A stretch of 64,000 nt of DNA from NCBI RefSeq assembly GCF_023702675.1, contig NZ_CP098478.1:3472001-3536000 (forward strand). The letters are read 5' to 3'. Made by a program: the position numbers and the translations under genes. Numbering within the stretch: position 1 is the first letter of the stretch; each line of letters begins with the position of its first letter. This document shows positions 25,230 through 34,977 of this stretch, piece by piece. Source of the stretch: Acinetobacter sp. C26M (GTDB lineage Bacteria > Pseudomonadota > Gammaproteobacteria > Pseudomonadales > Moraxellaceae). The notes under the pieces were generated by a model. That model saw nothing but the letters and a program-made list of their open reading frames with translations. It did no database searches and was not told the DNA's origin.

Positions 25230-26966
25230 ATGAATCAATCAATTCCTTACCAGCTCAGGGTTCTAGCGACTCAAATTGATCCAAATCTAGATACAAATTG
25301 GCAGCTTAGTTTACACATGCTTTTTTCCATATGCGCTGCTGAAGACCGTGAGAATATCTGCCAGCAGATTTTGCAACTTAAAAAGATTCACTGGAACCGA
25401 AAAGAGCACAGTTTTTCTTATCTTGCCAAGCATGACATCCACCTATTCGCAGAAAAAATCCAAGATGCACCCATGAAGGCGCTCGTCAGAACCATTGCCA
25501 ACTCTTTGGAAAAACTAAAACAATACCAAGAGATCTATGCCATTTCCGACTATTTAGAAAATATGCTCAGTCAGCTTAACCGCATCAATGTAGAAGATGA
25601 TTTTGATTTACAAGAACAGAAAAAACAGGTTTTAAAAGAATTCATCTATGCCTCTGCACAGATCATTTTGCAGAAAGAAGTCATTCAATTGCCTGCCAAT
25701 CAAAGGCACATCAATACTGATGTCATCAAAACATTTATTACTGAAGTGTTTTTAAAACAACAGCTACTCAAATATTCCTTTAACATTATTCGTTCTCATC
25801 AATTAAGAGAAGAAAAACCACATATTCTTAAATATTTTTTGTACCAACAACAAAAAACCAAACAGCTCGATATTGTTAAAACATCTAAGTATATTTTTGC
25901 ACTCGCGCCAAGCAAAGAAGGTATCGCGAATACTTTTTCGATTCGACGCTTTTTGCAGGAAGAAAAATTTGAAGCCTGTGAAAATATTTACTTCAATGCT
26001 GCTTTTTTAGCTTTAGATCAAATCGAAGATGAATCACAGCATGAACAATTCCGATGGCAGATGGATCACATCATTACCATTGATAAACAGGTCAATCACT
26101 ATGTCTCTGATATTGTTCGTCATATCGAGCTTTATGCCAATAAGACCCTAATTCCTTTTTTGATGGAACCACTCAATCCACATGGTATCTTTATTGAAAA
26201 GTTGGTTGAACAACGGCTGATTGATTTCGAACAAAAACTCTGTCGCAATATCCTTGAACCGATCGCAGACGCTTTAAAACATGCAGTGCATCATAGCGAT
26301 GAATGTCACTATCTCTACATTAGCGTCAAACAGACTCTAGATGATCTGATTAGCCATTTTATTGCCTTTCAATCACAACCTTTGATCATGTTAAATAAAC
26401 AAGTCAATCTGTTTATCGCACGGCTGAAATCCTATGCCACCTTGTTGCAAAAACGCCATAGTGATGTCTTTACTGTATTTTCTTATGAGGATTGGAAAAA
26501 GCATCATGCCGCTGCCTTGGAGCCCACTAATATTCTCAAAGACCTGAGCATTAATTCTTTGCAAGAATATAAAGATGCATTTTCAGAGCTTAAGGAAAAT
26601 CAGCGTCAACTGAAACAAAGCGCATCTTTTCTTAGCAAGCTATTAAATAAACCTCAGAAAATTAAAGACAATATTATTAAGCTCAAAGAAAAAACCTCAC
26701 AAATCAAAAAACATGCGCATCAGGAAATTATCCGCATTCAACGGCGCTTCCCATCACTGATTGTGTATTTAGAGTTTGAGTCACTGATTTCAATTAATCA
26801 TAAAGAACGACATTATGCCTTCCCGACCGGAGACAATGGTATTACCCGTTTACCGATTTTGATTCAGATTCCAGAAGATAAAGCTTCTTTTGATTTACAG
26901 AGCATTTGTAATAGTTTGAATTTTGATTTGAACTTGGCCAATCAGAAATGGCTGGAAACGATTTAG
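25230..26966 (+). CDS. Unrecognised 578-residue protein
   Basis: I do not recognise a family. The protein is soluble in appearance, with no signal peptide or membrane segment, and mostly helical. Charged, K/E/Q-rich helices dominate; a likely coiled coil runs from about residue 440 to 510 (KDAFSELKENQRQLKQ and onward). The last 70 residues look more globular, with strands (SLIVYLEFESLISI, LPILIQIPEDKASF). Codon use resembles its neighbours. The ATG at 25230 has CAGGATG about 8 bases before it. A Crp-like site and an inverted repeat precede it, so it may be regulated. A structural or scaffolding role is only a guess. Confidence 0.75.
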   Translation: MNQSIPYQLRVLATQIDPNLDTNWQLSLHMLFSICAAEDRENICQQILQLKKIHWNRKEHSFSYLAKHDIHLFAEKIQDAPMKALVRTIANSLEKLKQYQEIYAISDYLENMLSQLNRINVEDDFDLQEQKKQVLKEFIYASAQIILQKEVIQLPANQRHINTDVIKTFITEVFLKQQLLKYSFNIIRSHQLREEKPHILKYFLYQQQKTKQLDIVKTSKYIFALAPSKEGIANTFSIRRFLQEEKFEACENIYFNAAFLALDQIEDESQHEQFRWQMDHIITIDKQVNHYVSDIVRHIELYANKTLIPFLMEPLNPHGIFIEKLVEQRLIDFEQKLCRNILEPIADALKHAVHHSDECHYLYISVKQTLDDLISHFIAFQSQPLIMLNKQVNLFIARLKSYATLLQKRHSDVFTVFSYEDWKKHHAAALEPTNILKDLSINSLQEYKDAFSELKENQRQLKQSASFLSKLLNKPQKIKDNIIKLKEKTSQIKKHAHQEIIRIQRRFPSLIVYLEFESLISINHKERHYAFPTGDNGITRLPILIQIPEDKASFDLQSICNSLNFDLNLANQKWLETI

Positions 26967-27030
26967 AAAACATCTCAAAACGAAAAGCTTCTGTAGCAAT
27001 CAAATTGATACAGAAGCTTGAATCACTCAA

Positions 27031-27675
27031 TTAACCTGCTTTGCTTGCTACAAAGGGGTTAAATTGCTTTTCATAACCAATGGTACTCATTGGTCCATGT
27101 CCAGAGATAAATTGCGTTTCATCTGGCAAGCTAAAACATTCACGTTTGATTGAATCCAACAACTGTTGATGATTACCTTTCGGAAAATCTGTGCGCCCAA
27201 TTGAACCTTTAAACAAAACATCACCTGTCCATAATAAGCCATGCTTGGCGTTATAGAACATCACATGCCCTGGGGTGTGGCCTGGAGCAAAACGCACCTC
27301 AAACTCATCCTCACCCAATTTCAATACTTCTCCACCCTCTAACCATTGATCAACTTTTACAGGTTGTGGGATTGGGAAACCATAACGAGCAGAGACTTCC
27401 TGAATCATATCCAGCCAAAATTGATCTTCTTTATGCGGACCAATCACAGGAATCTTCCATGTGTCAGCTAACTCACCGACTGCACCTGCATGATCAAGGT
27501 GTCCATGAGTCAACCATAATGCTTTCACCTTTAAGCCTAAGGTTTCCACTTCTTTTTTTAGTACCGCAGCATCACCGCCCGCATCAATCAAAATCGCTTC
27601 TTTGCTTTCACTGTCCCACAAGATTGAGCAGTTTTGGGCAAATGCGGTAACAGGGACAATTTTGACTTGTAGCAT
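27031..27675 (-). CDS. MBL-fold hydrolase, glyoxalase-II-like (YcbL type)
   Basis: The 214-residue protein has the binuclear metal motif T-H57-G-H59-L-D61-H62 and further ligands in FAPGHTPGHVMFY and WTGDVLF, with a final SGHGPMSTIG. Length and motifs fit the short glyoxalase II-like group (YcbL), which hydrolyses thioesters such as lactoylglutathione. The ATG at 27675 has AGAGG five bases upstream; a TTG at 27708 overlapping the hemH stop is a weaker choice. It follows hemH by 29 bases and is probably in the same operon. Confidence 0.85.
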   Translation of the reverse strand: MLQVKIVPVTAFAQNCSILWDSESKEAILIDAGGDAAVLKKEVETLGLKVKALWLTHGHLDHAGAVGELADTWKIPVIGPHKEDQFWLDMIQEVSARYGFPIPQPVKVDQWLEGGEVLKLGEDEFEVRFAPGHTPGHVMFYNAKHGLLWTGDVLFKGSIGRTDFPKGNHQQLLDSIKRECFSLPDETQFISGHGPMSTIGYEKQFNPFVASKAG

Positions 27676-27704
27676 AGAAACCTCTGGCGAAATAAAGCGT
27701 CGAT

Positions 27705-28730
27705 TCAACGATGGGCTAAGGTATGAGTGAGTGCGTCAAGATTAGCCTGAACCAGACTGGCAAGCAAATCTATATGCGCCTGATCTGCATTCAAGGCAGG
27801 AATATAGGCATAGTCTCCACCACCGGCATGCTGGAAAATCTCTTTATTTTGCATTGCCAATTCTTCCAGTGTTTCCAGACAATCTGCTGAAAATGCAGGA
27901 CTAATCACCTGTACCGACTGTACTTTTTGCTCGCCCCATTGTTGCAATAGCTGATCAGTATATGGTTTGACCCACTCTTGCTTACCAAATCTTGACTGGA
28001 AGCTAATCGCCCATTCATGCTCTTGTAAATGTAGCGCATCTGCAACCAGACGTGCAGTCATTCGACAACGATCCGCATAGGGATCACCTTTATCTGCATA
28101 AGGCTGAGGAATACCGTGGAATGACATCAGTAATTTTTCGGGTTTCCCATGCTGCAATTGATAGTTTAATACGCTATCTACCAAGGCCTGAATGAACATC
28201 GGATGCTGATAATAATCCTTAATCAGGGTAATGCCAGGCAAATGACGCTGCTGTGGAATCCATTTAGCAAAGGCATCATATAAAGGCGCAGTTGAGGTCG
28301 CAGAATATTGTGGGAACAGTGGTAATAAAATGACATGCTCTTGTGGTGTTTGCGCCAGTTGATCAAGTACTTCATAAATACTGGGTTGACCATAGGTCAT
28401 AGCAGGGACAACGCTAAGATCAAACTGATGATTTTCTTCTTGTAGACGCTGCTTAATTAGCAGTGTTTGTTCCAATACGATTTCACGCATTGGCGAATCT
28501 TTTGACCAGACCGAAGCATAAGCTTCAGCCACACGTTTTGGACGAAAGGTCAACACAAACAAGTGCAGGATAATCCACCAAAGCAGTTTGGGAATCTCGA
28601 TCACACGTGTATCAGATAAAAATTGCTTCAGAAAGCGTCGAACCGCTGGCACAGTGGCTGCATCAGGCGTCCCTAAATTTGCCAGAACCACCGTCACTTT
28701 AGGTTTTTGTGTCGCTAACATAGACCGCAT
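27705..28730 (-). CDS. hemH: Ferrochelatase
   Basis: HemH inserts ferrous iron into protoporphyrin IX, the last step of heme synthesis. Family landmarks are [13 protein letters not shown] near the start, the metal-binding histidine in [17 protein letters not shown], and [16 protein letters not shown]. The C-terminal [15 protein letters not shown] carries the conserved glutamate. I prefer the ATG at 28730 (341 residues); an ATG at 28721 or a TTG at 28754 are alternatives, and none has a strong ribosome binding site. Downstream is the glyoxalase-II-like gene. Confidence 0.95.
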   Translation of the reverse strand: MRSMLATQKPKVTVVLANLGTPDAATVPAVRRFLKQFLSDTRVIEIPKLLWWIILHLFVLTFRPKRVAEAYASVWSKDSPMREIVLEQTLLIKQRLQEENHQFDLSVVPAMTYGQPSIYEVLDQLAQTPQEHVILLPLFPQYSATSTAPLYDAFAKWIPQQRHLPGITLIKDYYQHPMFIQALVDSVLNYQLQHGKPEKLLMSFHGIPQPYADKGDPYADRCRMTARLVADALHLQEHEWAISFQSRFGKQEWVKPYTDQLLQQWGEQKVQSVQVISPAFSADCLETLEELAMQNKEIFQHAGGGDYAYIPALNADQAHIDLLASLVQANLDALTHTLAHR

Positions 28731-28793
28731 CCGCTTTTCATTGAATTCATTCAATTACTTTAGCAGTTTTAGCGCTTTTTTTTAAATTGGATT

Positions 28794-29060
28794 TAGGGTC
28801 TGTTGATATTTCACAAATGCTTGCGACAGAGGATATTTGTAGACGGTACAAGGCATGGATTATGAAATTTAGAATTATAAATGAATAAGGCATAACGCAG
28901 TAGCGGCAAAAATATCCCTGTCCCACAGGGTTATGACTAAAACTGCCCCAAACTTCGTTATGAAACTTGATAACGGGATCGCCATTGCCTACGTTTCATG
29001 CCTTGTCTGTGTGGTTTTAGTCGATAACGCAAGACATGGCTGAAACATCAGCAGCCCCTA
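28794..29060. mobile_element. MITE-like palindromic element with TA ends
   Basis: The 267-bp segment is bounded by TA and has terminal inverted repeats matching at 17 of 20 positions (28794-28813 and 29041-29060). Nested inverted repeats continue inward: CTTGCG (28820-28825) with CGCAAG (29028-29033), ACAAGGCATG (28848-28857) with CATGCCTTGT (28997-29006), and a central CCCTGT-CCC-ACAGGG hairpin (28916-28930) at the midpoint. There is no ORF of note. Non-coding, palindromic and TA-flanked, it resembles a MITE mobilised by an IS630/mariner-type transposase. Its right end supplies the last base of the stop codon of the DUF4062 gene. Confidence 0.6.
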
Positions 29061-30086
29061 GTGCATGGTCTTAAACTGAAAAACCCGATTACTATCAAGT
29101 ACATTACTTTCTAGCAATTTCTGCCCTTTTGCCGTCAGTTGCCACAGCATACGCTGACGATCATCGCGTCCTGTTGGCATAATCCATTCATTTTGGCGCA
29201 TCTGCAATTTGATCTCATGCAAAGCACGAATATTCACCTGTGCACGTGATACGGCATGCGCTCTCGGCATTTCCTTACGCGCATCATCCAAACCCGTTTC
29301 ATTTAAATATTCATTCATGCGTTTAGAGAAGTATTCTTCTGGCGTCGGAATCACAAAAGCCGAACCCAATACATTCAGCAATTGTGCCCAAGTCATTTTA
29401 CGATGTGGTTTCACTTCTTTGAAGTTACCATCTTGATAAGCATGCATACGGTATTCAAATGAATAAAGTTCATGCATTGAAACTTTAGGTACATTGGTCA
29501 GCGGGTCTGCTTCACGGTTGCCCAATTCTGTTTCTAGCTGCTTTACTTTGGCACGTAATGCATCAATTTCATCACGTAACACCTGTGTATTTTGTGGACG
29601 TACCCAACCGACTACAGGATAACGCTCTAACATCTGCGGCATACTGGAACGTACTGCCAACTCTAAATCTCTTAATGTGCGATAACAAAAAACTTGATCG
29701 ACTTCATGTTGCAACTGCTTTCTGAACTCTTTAAATTTTTCTTTTAGTTCAGCTTTATGATCATGTAATTTGGCATCCCGTGACTCAGGATCTTCATGCA
29801 TAAATACAATGACTGGCTTCTGTTTAGTCATGGCATAAATGTATTCCAGATGCATATAGCCCACACCTGAAACCGACTGTTCGCCATACTGGCTACCCAA
29901 TAAAATCACCACATAGTCACAATCATCAATTTGACGACGTGCAATCGATGTACTTAAGGGCGTTCGTTGCTCCAAGCCCCAAGACAGGAACCCCATGCCC
30001 ACTAAGGTTTGTGCCAAAACCGCTCGCTCTGGTTGCATTTCATTGCCAGAGGTAGAAATAAAGACTTGATAACGAGTATCTTGCAT
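29058..30086 (-). CDS. DUF4062-domain protein
   Basis: The 342-residue protein starts with a DUF4062 domain (about 1-95: YQVFISTSGNEMQPERAVLAQ, then DDCDYVVILLGSQYGE), a Rossmann-like fold related in shape to TIR and nucleoside-hydrolase-like domains. A basic helical stretch (about 108-140), a short coiled coil (about 172-195) and a C-terminal, possibly winged-helix region (about 200-342) follow. In other proteins DUF4062 is found with signalling or NTPase modules. Here it stands beside murI in housekeeping context; function unknown. The stop codon TAG overlaps the edge of the MITE-like element, so the native C-terminus may have been altered. Confidence 0.8.
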   Translation of the reverse strand: MQDTRYQVFISTSGNEMQPERAVLAQTLVGMGFLSWGLEQRTPLSTSIARRQIDDCDYVVILLGSQYGEQSVSGVGYMHLEYIYAMTKQKPVIVFMHEDPESRDAKLHDHKAELKEKFKEFRKQLQHEVDQVFCYRTLRDLELAVRSSMPQMLERYPVVGWVRPQNTQVLRDEIDALRAKVKQLETELGNREADPLTNVPKVSMHELYSFEYRMHAYQDGNFKEVKPHRKMTWAQLLNVLGSAFVIPTPEEYFSKRMNEYLNETGLDDARKEMPRAHAVSRAQVNIRALHEIKLQMRQNEWIMPTGRDDRQRMLWQLTAKGQKLLESNVLDSNRVFQFKTMH

Positions 30087-30181
30087 AGGCGAAGCCCCAA
30101 TTCATTTATCAATAACATCAAGTATGCATCTTGATTTTTATTAACAGCTAACCCCAATAAAATATATAAAATTGGCTCAAT

Positions 30182-31081
30182 TTAAGTATCAGAAACACCC
30201 AAATCGTCCAGATTTTGAATCTTCCATGTTAATTGTTCTGGTATAAGGTGCTGAAGAACCGGTTGCAGCGCTACAGCATTGTTACCACTGACATAACATT
30301 CAATACGTGTAATATTATGACGCAATTTGTCACATAATAACCCATTTTTAATTAAAATATACGCGGTTTGTCGCGCAACTGCTTGTCCAGAATCAATTAA
30401 TTTTAACTTTTCATCAAAAACCTGACGAATCGCTTCTTTTAAGAATGGATAATGGGTACAGCCCAGCACTAAAAAATCAGCACCCTGCTCCACTGCGGGT
30501 CGTAGAATCTTTCGCAACACATCTAGACAAGCCTGAGTCATCTGTTGTCCTGACTCGACAAAAGGCACTAACTCCAGATTGGTCACTGTCAATACTTTAA
30601 CCCCAGCAGGTTGCGCAAAATTTGCCATCACATCTTTAATCAACTGTCCACGAAAAGTTGCAGGTGTTGCCAGTACAGCCACAACCTTGGACTGCGTCTG
30701 AATCACAGCAGGCTTTAAAGCAGGAACTAAACCTACGATTGGAAATCGCTCGCCATAATGGTCACGCAAATAATCTAAGCTAAATGCTGAAGCGGTATTA
30801 CATGCAACCACTGCAATTTTACAGCCTTGACGATATAGCCATTCAATCGCTTGAGCCGTGAGTTGACGGATTTCCTGATCTGAACGTGCGCCATAAGGCA
30901 CATGTTCGGTATCCGCATAGTAAAGAATACGCTCATTGGGTAAATGTCGTGCAATCTCTTGCGCGACCGATAATCCACCTACCCCTGAATCAAAAACGCC
31001 TATCGGTGCATCAGCAGATGCATGAGGCATTGGATTAAGTAAATGAGGCATTGATTGAACGGCTGTCATACACACGGGCAT
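30182..31081 (-). CDS. murI: Glutamate racemase
   Basis: MurI makes D-glutamate for peptidoglycan. The protein shows GVFDSGVGGLSV with the substrate-binding D-S pair, the first catalytic cysteine in VACNTAS and the second in LGCTHYPFL, all canonical. From the ATG at 31081 it has 299 residues; the first 27 are unlike the family, and ATGs at 31069, 31051 and 31030 are alternatives. None has a clear ribosome binding site. It follows the DUF1285 gene by 29 bases on the same strand. Confidence 0.93.
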   Translation of the reverse strand: MPVCMTAVQSMPHLLNPMPHASADAPIGVFDSGVGGLSVAQEIARHLPNERILYYADTEHVPYGARSDQEIRQLTAQAIEWLYRQGCKIAVVACNTASAFSLDYLRDHYGERFPIVGLVPALKPAVIQTQSKVVAVLATPATFRGQLIKDVMANFAQPAGVKVLTVTNLELVPFVESGQQMTQACLDVLRKILRPAVEQGADFLVLGCTHYPFLKEAIRQVFDEKLKLIDSGQAVARQTAYILIKNGLLCDKLRHNITRIECYVSGNNAVALQPVLQHLIPEQLTWKIQNLDDLGVSDT

Positions 31082-31110
31082 TAGTTTATTTACTCTTTTA
31101 AGCTTAAACC

Positions 31111-31734
31111 TCAGGTGCTCAAATGCAAGACCAAATCGCCACTTTTTAGTGTTAAAACCGTCTCACCTTGCGCGTTTTCAGACAAACTGCCGTAGTTCAC
31201 AAGATGATAAAAACTCTGACGCTGAATCAAAGCATTAATCCCAAAACGGACATGCACATAAGGACGTAATTCACCAGCATATTCACGCATAAAAATCGGA
31301 TGTGCCTCATCGACAATGATTACATCCTGATTGCTAGTGGTGAGCTGCAAATAACGCTTGCCTTCAATCTCAACCTGATCGACCTGATTGATCAGTAATG
31401 GTTCATCTTCAACCTCGATTTCAATTTGCTCAACAGGCGTTTTCAGATAGAATTTGCCATCTTCTTTCCAAAGCACCTTGGTGAATAGGTCTAAAAGGGC
31501 TTGGCGTTTAACCAATTGACCTTCGTGCCACCATTCTCCATTGGCTTTTACGCGCAGATCCATTTTGCCACAATGCTTTGGATGCCATTGCTCTAAAGGT
31601 GGAATTGACCTTTTGTGACTTTGCTGTACATCTTTTATGTATTGTGCAATGTCGATTAAGTTTTTATCATCAGAAAACATGATTTTTCCCTGATTTTCTA
31701 AAGGGTTTTGTGGAGAATCATTTTCATTTATCAT
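31111..31734 (-). CDS. DUF1285-family protein
   Basis: This 207-residue protein belongs to DUF1285: the core runs from PPLEQWHPKHCGKMDLRVKANGEW (read in two parts, about 45-68) through a beta-rich domain to LRPYVHVRFGINALIQRQSFYHLV. The known structures have two small beta domains, but no function is established. An internal ATG at 31680 with AGGG eight bases upstream is an equally good start and would remove 18 polar residues. It is probably transcribed with murI. Confidence 0.8.
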   Translation of the reverse strand: MINENDSPQNPLENQGKIMFSDDKNLIDIAQYIKDVQQSHKRSIPPLEQWHPKHCGKMDLRVKANGEWWHEGQLVKRQALLDLFTKVLWKEDGKFYLKTPVEQIEIEVEDEPLLINQVDQVEIEGKRYLQLTTSNQDVIIVDEAHPIFMREYAGELRPYVHVRFGINALIQRQSFYHLVNYGSLSENAQGETVLTLKSGDLVLHLST

Positions 31735-31920
31735 AGTTTATGCCTTGATGACGAGAAAATATGACCGCTCAGCCAATTGGCGAGACCAAGGTTTAAAACT
31801 ATACTAGCCCAAACGTTTGCGAGCACATACTATCATTTGTGTTCGGCAATTCAGAACACTCATGGCAGCACCGAATCGCAATATTACGGTTGCCACCCTT
31901 AAAAATATGAGGAGTCCTAC

Positions 31921-33633
31921 ATGGAACACATCGAACGTGAAGCGATGGAGTTTGACGTAGTGATCGTTGGCGCAGGACCTTCGGGTTTATCTGCTGCGAT
32001 TAAAATTCGTCAATTAGCAATTGAAAACAACCTGCCTGATCTTTCTGTATGTGTTGTTGAAAAAGGCTCTGAAGTAGGTGCGCATATCCTTTCTGGTGCT
32101 GTACTTGAACCACGTGCCATGAACGAATTATTTCCAGACTGGAAAGAAGAAGGTGCGCCACTGAATGTCCCTGTAACGGGCGACGAAACATATTTCTTAC
32201 TGTCTGATAGCAAAGCACAAAAAATGCCGCATTGGATGGTGCCGAAATCAATGCACAACGATGGAAACTATGTCGTTTCTCTTGGTAACGTTGTTCGTTG
32301 GTTAGGTCAAAAAGCGGAAGAACTTGAAGTTTCAATCTTCCCTGGTTTTGCTGCTGCTGAAGTACTTTATCATGAAGACGGTACAGTAAAAGGCATCCAA
32401 ACAGGTGATATGGGTATTGGCAAAAATGGTGAGCCAACACATAACTTCACGCCTGGCTATGAGCTGCATGCAAAATATACATTATTTGCTGAAGGTTGCC
32501 GCGGCCACCTTGGTAAGCGCCTGATTGCCAAATACAATCTAGATAAAGATGCTGATCCGCAACATTACGGTATCGGGATTAAAGAACTTTGGGAAATCGA
32601 CCCTGCAAAACACAAACTAGGTTTAGTGATGCATGGCGCTGGTTGGCCTTTGTCTGAAACAGGCTCTACTGGTGGTTGGTGGTTATATCACGCAGAGAAC
32701 AATCAAGTTACCATGGGCATGATCGTAGATTTATCTTATGAAAATCCACACATGTACCCATTCATGGAAATGCAACGTTGGAAAACGCACCCAACCATCA
32801 AGCAATTCCTTGAAGGCGGCAAACGTATTTCTTATGGCGCACGTGCTGTTGTGAAAGGTGGCTTCAATGCTTTACCTAAGCTTACCTTCCCAGGCGGTTG
32901 CTTGATTGGTGATGATGCTGGTTTCTTGAACTTCTCAAAAATCAAAGGCTCACACACTGCAATGAAATCAGGCATGTTGTGTGGTGAGGCAGTATTTGAA
33001 GCGATTGCTGCGGGTGTTGCAAAAGGTGGTGATCTTGCGATTGCTCGTGTGCTTGAAGGCGAAGACCACTTCGATAAAGAATTAACTGCTTACACTGATA
33101 AATATAACAATTCTTGGTTAAAAGAAGAGTTATATAGCTCACGTAACTTTGGTCCAGCGATGCATAAGTTCGGTCAATGGATTGGTGGTGCATTTAACTT
33201 TATCGATCAAAACATCTTTAAAGTGCCATTCACTTTGCACGATCTTAAACAAGACTTTGCAGTGCTTAAAACTGTAGATGCTTCAACGTTTAAACCAAAC
33301 TATCCAAAACCAGATGGTAAGTTGACCTTTGACCGTTTATCTTCTGTATTCGTATCAAATACCGTACATGAAGAAAATCAGCCAGCCCATTTGAAGTTGA
33401 CTGATCCATCTATTCCAGTAGATGTAAACCTACCAAAATGGGATGAGCCAGCTCAACGCTACTGCCCTGCTGGTGTTTATGAAATCATGGAAAATGATGA
33501 TGGTTCTAAACGCTTCCAGATCAATGCTGCGAACTGTGTACACTGTAAGACTTGTGATATCAAAGACCCATCACAAAACATTACGTGGGTAACGCCTGAA
33601 GGCGGCGGTGGTCCGAACTACCCGAACATGTAA
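31921..33633 (+). CDS. Electron transfer flavoprotein-ubiquinone oxidoreductase (ETF-QO)
   Basis: ETF-QO passes electrons from acyl-CoA and other dehydrogenases, through ETF, to ubiquinone at the inner membrane. The 570-residue protein has the FAD motif VIVGAGPSGLSAA (about 13-25), the quinone-binding, membrane-facing middle region and a C-terminal 4Fe-4S ferredoxin-like domain with CPAGVYE, then CVHCKTCDIKDP and the closing GGGGPNYPNM. AGGAG lies 8 bases before the ATG. It stands alone; ETF subunit genes are not in the window. It fits with the acyl-CoA synthetase as part of fatty acid breakdown. Confidence 0.96.
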   Translation: MEHIEREAMEFDVVIVGAGPSGLSAAIKIRQLAIENNLPDLSVCVVEKGSEVGAHILSGAVLEPRAMNELFPDWKEEGAPLNVPVTGDETYFLLSDSKAQKMPHWMVPKSMHNDGNYVVSLGNVVRWLGQKAEELEVSIFPGFAAAEVLYHEDGTVKGIQTGDMGIGKNGEPTHNFTPGYELHAKYTLFAEGCRGHLGKRLIAKYNLDKDADPQHYGIGIKELWEIDPAKHKLGLVMHGAGWPLSETGSTGGWWLYHAENNQVTMGMIVDLSYENPHMYPFMEMQRWKTHPTIKQFLEGGKRISYGARAVVKGGFNALPKLTFPGGCLIGDDAGFLNFSKIKGSHTAMKSGMLCGEAVFEAIAAGVAKGGDLAIARVLEGEDHFDKELTAYTDKYNNSWLKEELYSSRNFGPAMHKFGQWIGGAFNFIDQNIFKVPFTLHDLKQDFAVLKTVDASTFKPNYPKPDGKLTFDRLSSVFVSNTVHEENQPAHLKLTDPSIPVDVNLPKWDEPAQRYCPAGVYEIMENDDGSKRFQINAANCVHCKTCDIKDPSQNITWVTPEGGGGPNYPNM

Positions 33634-33641
33634 TTCAAAAT

Positions 33642-33673
33642 AAAAAAATCCGAGTTTAGACTCGGATTTTTTT
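33642..33673. terminator. Bidirectional terminator after ETF-QO
   Basis: AAAAAAATCCGAGT/ACTCGGATTTTTTT is a 14-bp perfect stem with loop TTAG between convergent genes. Confidence 0.93.
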
Positions 33674-33704
33674 ATGCTTTCGTTTTATTTGGCTGAAACG
33701 GCAC

Positions 33705-33965
33705 TTAACCCTTCTGCACCAAATAACGATATTCCGTATTGCTGTTTTCATCTTGGCTTTCTTCTTTGAGCAACAACTCATGCCCAAGATGCATACAGAA
33801 TTTTGGAATATCCCATGATGTTGACGGATCTGTAGCCAAGACTTCGACAATATCGCCCGACTTGGCTTTGCGAATGGCTTGATGCAACATCATTACTGGT
33901 TCAGGGCAACGTAAACCTCGCGTATTGATTTGAACAGCAGCAAGTTTTGGTTGTTCAGACATCAT
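33705..33965 (-). CDS. TusA-like sulfur carrier protein
   Basis: The TusA/SirA family fold is clear: INTRGLRCPEPVMMLHQAIRKAKSGDIVEVLATDPS, read in parts, with the active cysteine in RCPEP that carries the persulfide. TusA relays sulfur to the TusBCD-E system for tRNA 2-thiouridine; family members also serve other sulfur pathways. The C-terminal segment has a second cysteine in PKFCMHLGH. About 86 residues from the ATG at 33965; a second ATG follows directly. TusBCDE genes are not in the window, so the assignment is to family only. Confidence 0.85.
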   Translation of the reverse strand: MMSEQPKLAAVQINTRGLRCPEPVMMLHQAIRKAKSGDIVEVLATDPSTSWDIPKFCMHLGHELLLKEESQDENSNTEYRYLVQKG

Positions 33966-34137
33966 AAAACTCAAATATTCGAATTTTCACATTTTAGCAT
34001 AAACTACTGATATGAAAATCATCAGCAGCTTTTTGAAAAACTGTACGTTTTTTACATAGTTTTATTGATGCATATCCGCTTTATCTTCGGTATGATGAAA
34101 ATCATCTAATTGATATAGAGAGTCTTTAGGAAAGATC

Positions 34138-34977
34138 ATGGTCGAGGAATCCAGTCCATCGTGGGGTATGCGTGGCTTAAGAAAATGGTTAGGTACCGCA
34201 CCTGAAACCCGCGATGAATTACTCAAGTTAGTTCAAGACTCACGTCGCTTTTTAGAGCCAGATACTGTTGCTATGCTTGAGGGTGTTCTCGATCTGCCAG
34301 CAACCAAGATTCGAGAAGTCATGACGCCGCGTACAGCCATTATCAGCTTACAGGAAGATGATCAATTACTTGATATTCTGCATGTACTGATTGATTCAGC
34401 ACATTCGCGCTTCCCAGTATTCTCTGCGGATCAAACGGATAATGTCGTTGGTATCTTATTAGCGAAAGATCTTTTGCCATTTTTAACCGAGCGCAATGTC
34501 AAAGTCGATATTCGTTCATTGATGCGTCAGCCCGTCTTCGTACCTGAAAGTGCACGTTCAGACCAAGTACTACGCATGTTAAAAAATACCCAGACCCATA
34601 TTGCCATCGTGATTGATGAATATGGCTCAACCTCAGGTTTGGTTACCCTCGAAGACATTCTTGAAGAGATTGTGGGTGAAATTGAAGATGAGCACGATAT
34701 TGCAGATGAAGAAGCCCTGTATATTGTTCCTGACAATGATCCGACCACAGCCAATACCTGGATTGTGCAAGCACTTACACCAATCGAACACTTCAACACT
34801 ATTTTAGATGCAGATTTTTCTGACGATGAAGTTGAAACTATGGGCGGTTTACTGCTGCAAGAGATTGGTTTAGTGAGCGATTTACAAGGTCAAACCATTG
34901 AGCTTGGCGATTGGCAATTTACCATTATTGAAGCAGATGCACGCACTATCCATCTGATTCGAGCTGTCCGTCAATGA
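34138..34977 (+). CDS. corC: CBS-domain protein CorC
   Basis: The 279-residue protein has two CBS domains (about 68-195), starting with the REVMTPRTAIISL signature, and a C-terminal CorC_HlyC domain (about 205-275: DDEVETMGGLLLQEIG). It lacks the membrane DUF21 domain, as does E. coli CorC. CorC is linked to magnesium and cobalt efflux and often precedes lnt. Here its stop overlaps the lnt start (ATGA), the classical corC-lnt pair. Confidence 0.92.
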   Translation: MVEESSPSWGMRGLRKWLGTAPETRDELLKLVQDSRRFLEPDTVAMLEGVLDLPATKIREVMTPRTAIISLQEDDQLLDILHVLIDSAHSRFPVFSADQTDNVVGILLAKDLLPFLTERNVKVDIRSLMRQPVFVPESARSDQVLRMLKNTQTHIAIVIDEYGSTSGLVTLEDILEEIVGEIEDEHDIADEEALYIVPDNDPTTANTWIVQALTPIEHFNTILDADFSDDEVETMGGLLLQEIGLVSDLQGQTIELGDWQFTIIEADARTIHLIRAVRQ

